Shown here piece by piece: positions 1 to 8,400 of a stretch of 10,285 bases of DNA. The translations under genes were made by a program, and so were the position numbers. The stretch is from an uncultured Nitrosomonadales bacterium (GTDB lineage Bacteria; Pseudomonadota; Gammaproteobacteria; Burkholderiales; Gallionellaceae): the NCBI GenBank assembly GCA_903934275.1, contig CAIZNF010000434.1, forward strand, positions 1-10,285, written 5' to 3'. The notes beneath the pieces were generated by a model. The model was given only the letters and a program-made list of their open reading frames with translations. It was not told where the DNA came from and did not search any database. Position 1 is the stretch's first letter, and every line of letters starts with the position of its first letter.

Positions 1-31
1 CGTGGGGGTTCGATTCCCCCCCCCGGCACCA
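1..31 (+). tRNA. 3' end of a tRNA gene, probably tRNA-Leu (partial)
   Basis: The window opens inside a tRNA. Positions 4-8 (GGGGG) pair with 16-20 (CCCCC) around the loop TTCGATT at 9-15, which is a canonical T-arm. Positions 21-27 (CCCCGGC) are the 3' acceptor strand, 28 is the discriminator A, and 29-31 are an encoded CCA. The acceptor implies a 5' end GCCGGGG, which is typical of bacterial tRNA-Leu. The anticodon lies upstream of the window, so the isotype is an inference. tmRNA also ends in a T-arm plus CCA, but this acceptor strand is not the usual tmRNA one. Confidence 0.8.
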
Positions 32-83
32 CAAAAACTGTTTGGCTGTGTCAACCGAATACAGTCGCAGTGCGTTAAAGCCG

Positions 84-112
84 CTGACACAGTAGTGTCA
101 TAAACGTTTATT
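84..112 (+). promoter_or_regulatory. Candidate sigma70 promoter for the Ala/Lys-rich protein gene
   Basis: CTGACA at 84-89 matches five of six bases of the -35 consensus. It is followed after 17 bases by TTTATT at 107-112, which matches four of six -10 bases. The start codon at 138 would then have a leader of about 20 bases containing the GGAG Shine-Dalgarno sequence at 128-131. The spacing is ideal but the -10 is weak, so this is a sequence-based guess. Confidence 0.4.
85..100. repeat. Perfect inverted repeat TGACAC-AGTA-GTGTCA
   Basis: Two perfect 6-base arms at 85-90 and 95-100 are separated by AGTA. The repeat overlaps the candidate -35 element of the downstream gene, which is where an operator for a dimeric repressor would sit. 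It could equally form a small RNA or DNA hairpin. No specific regulator family is recognised from the half-site. Confidence 0.45.
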
Positions 113-137
113 AACCTACTTAAAATTGGAGTTCACA

Positions 138-389
138 ATGAGCAAACTGTTATCCGTACTGATCGCTGGTGTATTCGCCGCTGTTTCTTTCTCCGCTGTT
201 GCTGCTGACGCTGCTCCTGCCAAAGCTGCCGCTCCTGCCGCTGCCGCCGCTGCACCTGCCAAAGCAGAAGCAAAGAAAGAAGAAGCTAAGCCAGCTGCCA
301 AAGCTGAAGAAAAGAAAGAAGAAGCCAAGCCAGCAAAGAAAGAAAAGAAAGCCAAGAAAGAAAAGAAGGCTGACGCAGCTGCCAAGTAA
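138..389 (+). CDS. Exported Ala/Lys/Glu-rich low-complexity protein
   Basis: This gene encodes 83 residues. The start at 138 is chosen because GGAG at 128-131 is correctly spaced and because it gives a clean signal peptide: MSK, a hydrophobic core, then AVA at residues 20-22 before cleavage. The in-frame TTG at 126 would only add four residues and lies upstream of the Shine-Dalgarno sequence. The predicted mature part is 61 residues made almost only of Ala, Lys, Glu and Pro. I count 18 Lys against 11 Asp plus Glu, so it is strongly basic. A 13-residue unit (KKEEAKPA-type) is repeated in tandem; at DNA level 272-295 and 311-334 match at 23 of 24 bases. Such proteins are probably disordered in the periplasm, and binding to nucleic acid, lipid A or peptidoglycan is only a guess. 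No family function is recognised. The gene is flanked by a tRNA upstream and a strong terminator downstream, so it appears monocistronic. Confidence 0.8.
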   Translation: MSKLLSVLIAGVFAAVSFSAVAADAAPAKAAAPAAAAAAPAKAEAKKEEAKPAAKAEEKKEEAKPAKKEKKAKKEKKADAAAK

Positions 390-407
390 TACGCACGCAT
401 TTGAAAT

Positions 408-436
408 AAGGCAGGGGCGACCCTGCCTTTTTTATT
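408..436 (+). terminator. Strong intrinsic terminator
   Basis: AAGGCAGGG at 408-416 pairs perfectly with CCCTGCCTT at 421-429 around the GNRA-type tetraloop GCGA. A T-rich tail (TTTTATTTT) follows. This is a textbook Rho-independent terminator 18 bases after the stop of the Ala/Lys-rich protein gene. The next gene (nudJ) starts only 15 bases after it. Confidence 0.9.
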
Positions 437-451
437 TTGGCAGAGTGAAAA

Positions 452-890
452 ATGATCTGGAAGCCGAACGTCACCGTCGCTGCTGTCATCGAGCGCGATG
501 GAAAATTTTTGCTGGTTGAAGAAGAAACTTCGCAAGGAGTGCGCTTCAACCAGCCTGCCGGGCATCTTGAGGCCGATGAATCATTGCTGGTCGCAGTAGC
601 GCGCGAAGTGCTGGAAGAATCGGCATATTCCTTCACCCCACAGCATCTGCTCGGTATTTATCGTTGGCATTCGCCGGAATCGGACACTACCTACCTGCGC
701 TTCGCCTTCACCGGCACCATCACCGGGCATGATGCGGCCCGCAAACTGGACACTGGCATCCTGCAAGCCGTATGGCTGCTACCCGACGAAATCCGCGCCG
801 CGCAAGAACGGCACCGCAGCCCGCTGGTGCTGCGCTGTATCGAAGATTATCTCGCGGGTAAGTGCTACCCGCTCGACCTGTTGATTCACT

Positions 891-898
<8 letters not shown>
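452..898 (+). CDS. nudJ: Nudix hydrolase, NudJ-type phosphatase/pyrophosphatase
   Basis: The 148-residue protein reads along its length like E. coli NudJ (about 153 residues). Shared features are [17 protein letters not shown] at the N-terminus, [12 protein letters not shown] before the Nudix box, and LRSPLV- and YPLDL-type motifs near the C-terminus. The Nudix box spans residues 37-59 (G37, E43, R51-E52, E55-E56). The metal-binding glutamates are intact, but the usual Gly of the box is Ala58. In E. coli NudJ hydrolyses nucleoside tri- and diphosphates and the thiamine precursor HMP-PP; transferring that substrate range here is an inference. The ATG at 452 has a modest AGAG at 442-445. The gene overlaps mnmA by 8 bases (ATGGCTAA), which suggests translational coupling. 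The same nudJ-mnmA adjacency is known from enterobacteria, supporting the assignment. Confidence 0.9.
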
Positions 899-3402
<2,504 letters not shown>

Positions 3403-3576
3403 CAGGCATGGCGAGAACCACCCCTGATAATGAAACTTGCCATGCCCATTTCACCCCAGAGAGAGATGGCGAACGAAATCGCTTCGCGAATTTCACGTTA
3501 AAGGTGAACCTCTAAAACTTAAAATTCACTCAAATGCAAGGCATGGCAGAGTAACAGCCAGACAAGCTGCGCTACA

Positions 3577-3600
3577 GTTACGTAACACTAGTCAGCTGAC
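3577..3600. repeat. Two adjacent perfect 10-base palindromes
   Basis: GTTACGTAAC at 3577-3586 and GTCAGCTGAC at 3591-3600 are each perfect palindromes, separated by ACTA. Both begin with GT and end with AC but differ in the core. They could be paired binding sites for dimeric regulators of the downstream exported protein gene. This is seen in the sequence; the function is unknown. Confidence 0.5.
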
Positions 3601-3641
3601 GGGCAAGGCGTGAGATGAATAACACTGTGCGACTGGCTGCA

Positions 3642-3735
3642 GTGCGATAGCCCGATTGCACAATGGGGATGCATGACGGAAAATGCCGTCATGGCGGCGG
3701 ATCGGATGACAGCTTCGCTCCCGAACCGATTTTTT
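3642..3735 (+). promoter_or_regulatory. Structured 5' leader candidate with terminator-like end
   Basis: Three consecutive hairpins can form upstream of the gene at 3781. The first pairs 3642-3648 with 3655-3661 (7 base pairs, one G-T). The second pairs CATGACGG at 3672-3679 with CCGTCATG at 3686-3693 (8 perfect pairs). The third pairs ATCGG at 3701-3705 with CCGAT at 3726-3730 and runs into T residues at 3730-3735. The last resembles a weak intrinsic terminator placed about 30 bases before the Shine-Dalgarno sequence, as in a leader attenuator. No known riboswitch class is recognised, so this remains a hypothesis. Confidence 0.3.
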
Positions 3736-3780
3736 AATTTTGGCCCTGTTTTTCTGGGTATTACCGGAAAGGTGAAACAA

Positions 3781-4083
3781 ATGAAAGCATTAATGAACGC
3801 TCTACTGCTTATGGTCGGGCTGGCGGTGTTTTCAATTCCAGCAACCTTTGCCGCTACATTAAAGTTCGAACCCAAGACAACCACAACGATGAGGGAAGCA
3901 TTGGTTGAGCTTACGAAGGAGCGGGTAACTCTCTCGCTTGAGTCTGGCGAACAGATTGAGGGGATAGTAACTATGGTTGGAAACTCTGTAGTGTATATCA
4001 CCAAGCTTACCGGGAAGGTTTATTACGATGCCGTGATAAGCATAGATAAGATTAACGCGATCACCCTTAGAAAACAATTTTAA
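3781..4083 (+). CDS. Small exported protein with an Sm/Hfq-like barrel pattern
   Basis: This gene encodes 100 residues. The ATG at 3781 is preferred over the in-frame ATG at 3673 because GGAAAGGTG at 3766-3774 is a good Shine-Dalgarno site. It also places a classical signal peptide at the N-terminus: MKA, a hydrophobic core at residues 5-19, and cleavage after ATFA at 21-24. The predicted mature protein has 76 residues. After a short helix-like stretch (about 37-46), residues 48-97 show alternating hydrophobic strands: RVTLSLESGEQIEG, IVTMVGNSVVYI, KVYYDAVISIDKINAITL. The order (strand, GxxIxG turn, strand, and a late Y..AISxI segment) recalls Sm-like proteins such as Hfq, whose C-terminal Sm2 reads Y-K-H-A-I-S. 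That resemblance is by eye only. A secreted Sm fold would act on something other than mRNA in the cytoplasm. No family name is recognised and the gene looks monocistronic. Confidence 0.75.
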   Translation: MKALMNALLLMVGLAVFSIPATFAATLKFEPKTTTTMREALVELTKERVTLSLESGEQIEGIVTMVGNSVVYITKLTGKVYYDAVISIDKINAITLRKQF

Positions 4084-4138
4084 GTAAGCCTCTATACTGC
4101 CCCTATTTACCCGCTCCCTGATTCATTCTCTCCGTGGC

Positions 4139-4155
4139 GAGGGTATAATTCCCTC
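4139..4155 (+). promoter_or_regulatory. Perfect -10 box flanked by a short inverted repeat, ahead of aspC
   Basis: TATAAT at 4144-4149 is a perfect sigma70 -10 hexamer. Transcription would start near 4156, giving aspC a leader of about 26 bases with its Shine-Dalgarno. No good -35 hexamer is visible at 15-19 bases upstream; the best is TTCATT at 4122-4127. The -10 is embraced by GAGGG at 4139-4143 and CCCTC at 4151-4155, a 5-base inverted repeat that could be an operator or chance. Confidence 0.6.
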
Positions 4156-4181
4156 TCACGTTTAAACGAATAGGAAATATT

Positions 4182-5375
4182 TTGGAACTCTCGACCCGCG
4201 TACAGGCCATCAAGCCCTCCCCCACTCTCGCCGTGACCGCTCGTGCGGCGAAGCTAAAGGCCGAAGGCAAGGACATCATCGGGCTGGGTGCGGGCGAACC
4301 GGATTTCGATACGCCGCAACACATCAAAGATGCGGCGATTGGCGCAATCAACAAGGGCTTCACCAAATACACCGCCGTCGGCGGAACGCCCTCGCTCAAG
4401 GCAGCGATCATCGCCAAATTCAAGCGCGACAACGGGCTGGATTACACGGCGAAACAAATTCTGGTTTCATGCGGCGGCAAGCAGAGCTTCTTCAACCTCA
4501 CTCTGGCAGTGATCAATCGCGGCGATGAGGTCATCATTCCCGCGCCTTACTGGGTGTCCTACCCCGACATCGTGCTCATCGCTGAAGGCAAGCCGGTGGT
4601 CGTACAGGCGGGCATCGAGCAGGATTTCAAAATGACCGCCTCACAATTGGCCAATGCAATCACACCAAAAACCAGAATGGTTGTGATCAACAGTCCGAGC
4701 AATCCGTCCGGCGCGGTATACACGTTTGAAGAATTGAAAGCTTTGGGCGAGGTGCTGCGCAAACACCCCAACATCCTGATCGCCAGCGACGACATGTATG
4801 AGCACATCGCACTCACCGATGCAAAGTTTGCCAACATCCTGAATGCCTGTCCCGACCTGTATCCACGCACCATGACGCTGAACGGCGTATCCAAAGCTTA
4901 CTCGATGACTGGCTGGCGCATCGGCTACGCGGCGGGACCGGAGAACATCATTACCGCGATGGAAAACGTGCAGTCGCAGAGTACCTCGAACCCTACTTCG
5001 ATTTCGCAGGTGGCGGCGGAAGCGGCCCTGAACGGCGATCAGGGCTGCATCACGCCGATGGTAAAGGCATTCCGCGAGCGGCATCTGTTCGTGGTGAATG
5101 AACTGAACAAAATGCCCGGCGTGCGATGCATCATGGCGGGCGGCGCGTTCTATGCGTTCCCTGATATGCGCGGAGCGATTGCCAGCCTGCACCAGCGCGG
5201 CAAAATCAAAGCGGCGACCGACATAGCGTTTTCGGAATATTTGCTGGAGCAAGGCGGTGTCGCCGTGGTGCCCGGTTCGGCCTTCGGCAGCGAAGGTTAT
5301 GCGCGCCTGTCGTTCGCCACATCGATGGATAATCTCAAACAGGCGCTGGAACGCATCGCCAAGGCGTTGGGTTGA
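4182..5375 (+). CDS. aspC: Class I aminotransferase, aspartate aminotransferase (AspC-like, subgroup Ib)
   Basis: This 397-residue PLP enzyme transfers the amino group between aspartate and 2-oxoglutarate. Some subgroup Ib members also use prephenate or aromatic amino acids. The start is TTG at 4182. AGGA at 4172-4175 is correctly spaced, and the product begins in the usual way for this family (ELSTRVQAIKPSPTLAVTARA). Motifs in order are LGAGEPDFDTP (residues 35-45), TKYTAVGGTPSL (61-72) and NSPSNPSGAVY with Asn174. ASDDMYEH follows with the PLP-pyridine Asp near 203. The PLP-binding Lys238 lies in SKAYSMTGWRIGY, and the carboxylate-binding Arg375 in GYARLSFA. All key residues are present and the length is normal. 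It has its own -10 box and converges with the large minus-strand gene, so it is probably transcribed alone. Confidence 0.93.
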   Translation: MELSTRVQAIKPSPTLAVTARAAKLKAEGKDIIGLGAGEPDFDTPQHIKDAAIGAINKGFTKYTAVGGTPSLKAAIIAKFKRDNGLDYTAKQILVSCGGKQSFFNLTLAVINRGDEVIIPAPYWVSYPDIVLIAEGKPVVVQAGIEQDFKMTASQLANAITPKTRMVVINSPSNPSGAVYTFEELKALGEVLRKHPNILIASDDMYEHIALTDAKFANILNACPDLYPRTMTLNGVSKAYSMTGWRIGYAAGPENIITAMENVQSQSTSNPTSISQVAAEAALNGDQGCITPMVKAFRERHLFVVNELNKMPGVRCIMAGGAFYAFPDMRGAIASLHQRGKIKAATDIAFSEYLLEQGGVAVVPGSAFGSEGYARLSFATSMDNLKQALERIAKALG

Positions 5376-5381
5376 TTTATT

Positions 5382-5415
5382 GCAGGGGCGTAATCATCAT
5401 GCCCTGCTCTATTTA
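5382..5415. terminator. Possible bidirectional terminator between convergent genes
   Basis: GCAGGG at 5382-5387 pairs with CCCTGC at 5402-5407 around a 14-base loop. TCTATTTA follows on the plus strand, and AATAAAT follows on the minus strand. The tails are poor for an intrinsic terminator, but the hairpin sits in the 90-base gap between the convergent aspC and the large minus-strand gene, where one is expected. Confidence 0.35.
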
Positions 5416-5465
5416 TGTGCCCAAAAATGGCATAATAAATTGCGTCTCTACCGAATAACAAAAAA

Positions 5466-8400
5466 TTAACGTGCTGCGCGCAATGTCGGATTATCGGTCG
5501 TTCCATTGACCTGCAACGTAACTACCCCCATCCCGGCAAACTTCGCCAAATCAGCCGCAACTTTCCCTGACAATTGCTGTTTGGCAATTTCCAGCGTGCC
5601 CGTTGCACTCAACACACCGGCATTCATTTTCAATTGCCGGAAATTATAAACACCATTCACGAAGGACAAATCACCACTCAATTCATCGAAATGAGTGCGT
5701 CCACCAGGCAAGTTTTCCTTGCTGCGTTGACGGGCAGTTTCAACAATATCGAAACCGCTGATGACACCCTTCTTGACGGAAAATGCGCCTTCCAGTGTCG
5801 CCGCCTCCGTAAGCTTGATTAGATTTTCAGATTGCATCTGGAAGCGTGCCGTGCCGTTCATATCGCCGTTCAACACTCGACTCATATTCTGCGTGGCAAT
5901 GGTTTTTGCCACTAGCGTACCCTGAGCACGCCAGCCGGAACGCCAACTGATACGTGCATCGCCGAGCAGCATTCCACCCATGATGCGGCCATCAATATCG
6001 GTAATCACCAGTTCATCTCCGGTCATTTCACCTTTGGCGGTAAACTCGTCAAAAACCCAATTCGGTAGTAGCAGCAATGCGCTGTCACGTACCGTAACCG
6101 ATACCAGCATTTTGTTATCCGGCGTGGCGTTAATGTCCAGCGCAAACTTGCTGCCATCGGCATGTAATTTTGCTTGGGTAAATTTTCCGGCTTGGCCGAA
6201 ATTCAATTCGCCTCCTATGCCGGATAATTGCACGCCGTCCGCTTCCAGCTTGCCCTGGCTCAATTCGATGCGCCCAACCGAATACAGGGTATCGACGGCA
6301 ATTTTTTGCATCCATGCAGATATTTGCTGTAACGCCGCGCCGTTGGCCTGCACGCCTTCCAATTCGATACCTGTGATCATTTTGTTCGAGGAAAACAATG
6401 CAGACAGCGCAAAATTTACCCGCGCCTGCTTCGCTTGAATCTGCTTCGCATCGCCAATCCACACATCGCTCATTTCCAAGCTCGGAGTAGGCAATAAACG
6501 CCCCGCCATACGCCCGATATGCACCGGTTGTTGAAGCTTTGCGGTGAGCATTTGTTCGATGCCGGTTGCACGTTCCTGCATGGGCATCAAAGGCGGAACG
6601 ACGAACAGTGCAGCCAGCACCACCACAACCAATCCCGCCCCCAGCATGCCCCAGGGCATCGGCTTGCGCCTTTCCCGTTCGACCGGAATACTCTTCGCAG
6701 TGGACGGTGCATGGCGTTGCTGCTGAGCTGAATCTGCCTTGGCTTTGGCAGTTTCGGCGCCTCGTTGCTCGGCTTCCGCCCAAGCCTTGGCCTGTGTTTC
6801 CGCAAGTTTTGTCACCTCCTCCGCAGAAGGCATCCGTGCTTGTGTTGCAGGTTTGTCCGTTTCTTTTGATATCGCCAGCGGCAGCACTGCTTCCGGCGCA
6901 CTCACTTGAAGTGGCGGTGGTGCGGGCGGCATCTGCTGCGGAGCAACTTGTTCAACGGTAACCGGTTTGGTTGCTTCCTCCTCCCAATTCATCTGCGCAA
7001 TATCTTTAAACAGGGCAGCTTCATCCTGCTGCTCTGTTTTCGGTTCCTCATACGCCATTTCGGGTGTCGATACAGATGGGGCCACTACTGCCTCAGGCAT
7101 CACAAAACTGAATGGCTCCAAATTAACATCGGGAGCTGGCTCGCTGGCTTGCGGAGGCGCAATTTCCTCAACAGGCGCTACCGCATCCACCAACTCGTAG
7201 ACCGGATGTTCGCGACCATGTTTGTCGTTTTGCGTACCGCGATACTGGAACAGGTTGGCGTATTCGTCGCAGAGGCGCGAAACAAAGTCGTAATAGGAAC
7301 GGGAAATATAAATTTGATCGATGCCCGCGAAGCTCATCACACGTTGAGCATCGTTGATCCCGTCGCCAACCATGTTGCTCCGACCATTCATGTCCTTGGC
7401 GACATTAATGGGGCCAAGATGAATACCGATGCGTACTTTCAAATCGGGATAATCACTGTGCCTGTTGGCCATGACACTCTGGCGGAACTGCATCGCCACT
7501 TCCAGCGCATCTTCCGGGTGTTGCATAAAACCGATGGCTGCGCCGTCGCCGGTATCCAGGATGATGCGTTCGCCATCATCCTGCACAGCCAAACAATCCG
7601 ACACCAGCCGATTAAATTGCTTCTTTATTTCAATCTGTTTGTTGACTGGCTGTTTGGTATAGCCAACCACATCAAAAAACAGCACAGTCGCACTGGTAGA
7701 GCGAGCGGCCTGATATGTTCCCGTCCTTGACTTGGCGGCTTCGGTTTCTTGCTGCACCTTTAATTTTGCCGCCTCAGTTTCTTCCCGTGAACGCCGCTCA
7801 TTCTCCTCTCTGGCTTTCGCCGCTTCCAACTCGGCTCGTACTCGTGCGGCCTCTTGTTCCGCTTTCACTCGCGCTGCGTCAATTTCTTCTTTGACAAGGC
7901 GCTCCGATTCTTCGCGCACTTTGGCAGCTTCCTGTTCGGTTTTAAGCCGCGCCTCCGCCTCTTGCTGCGCCTTTAATTTCGCCGCCTCTACTGCCTCTTG
8001 TGAACGACGCTCCGCCTCTACTCTGGCTTTAGCCTCCGCCTCGGTTTTTGCTTTAGCTGCTTCCAGCTCAGCTCGCACCTGCGCGGCCTCTTGTTCCGCC
8101 TTTGCCCGCGCTGCTTCCGCTTGCTCCCGCGAACGACGCTCTGTTTCCGCCCGGGCTCTCGCCTCCGCTTCAGCTTTCGCTTTTGCCGCCTCCAGTTCGG
8201 CCCGCACCCGTGCAGCCTCCTGTTCCGCCTTCACTTGTGCGGCCTCCGCTTGCTCTCTGGCACGGCGTTCAGCTTCTTCACGCACTTTTGCGTCGGCCAA
8301 TGCTTTCTGTTTGGCAAGCTCTGCTTCTTCACGCGCTTTGGCGGCTTCCCGCTCAGCCTTGAGTCGAGCGGCCTCCGCTTCCTGTTGCGCCTTTAACTTC

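Larger units (their letters stand above)
3403..3780 (+). other. Non-coding stretch rich in inverted repeats
   Basis: These 378 bases hold no convincing gene. Just after the purB stop, 3405-3415 can pair with 3436-3446 as an 11-base stem with one G-T pair and a 20-base loop. It has no T-run, so it is at best a processing or Rho-type 3' structure. GGCATGGC occurs again at 3540-3547. A bulged hairpin spans 3475-3494. Two perfect 10-base palindromes sit at 3577-3586 and 3591-3600. Three further hairpins lie at 3642-3661, 3672-3693 and 3701-3730, ahead of the next gene. I saw no clear promoter in it. Confidence 0.55.

Noticed and set aside
1..31. 3' end of tmRNA (ssrA)
   Set aside because: The T-arm and CCA fit either, but the acceptor strand CCCCGGC matches a GCCGGGG-type tRNA-Leu better than tmRNA. 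No tag-reading frame is visible in the window.
272..334. CRISPR-like or other non-coding repeat
   Set aside because: The repeated 24-base block lies in frame inside a protein gene and simply encodes its 13-residue Lys/Glu/Ala repeat.
116..565. 149-codon minus-strand frame across the basic-protein gene and nudJ start
   Set aside because: It crosses the strong terminator and two plus-strand genes, and the product is the Ser/Phe/Ala-rich antisense of a Lys/Glu/Ala repeat.
3673..3780. Earlier in-frame ATG giving a 136-residue version of the Sm-like protein
   Set aside because: It lies inside a perfect hairpin with no Shine-Dalgarno, and it would bury the clear signal peptide that starts at 3781.
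4641..5252. 203-codon minus-strand open frame inside aspC
   Set aside because: Shadow of the aminotransferase; the His/Arg-rich product is typical of antisense translation.
6906..7730. 274-codon plus-strand open frame
   Set aside because: It is antisense to the cyclase domain, which has clear family motifs on the minus strand. The product resembles nothing recognisable.
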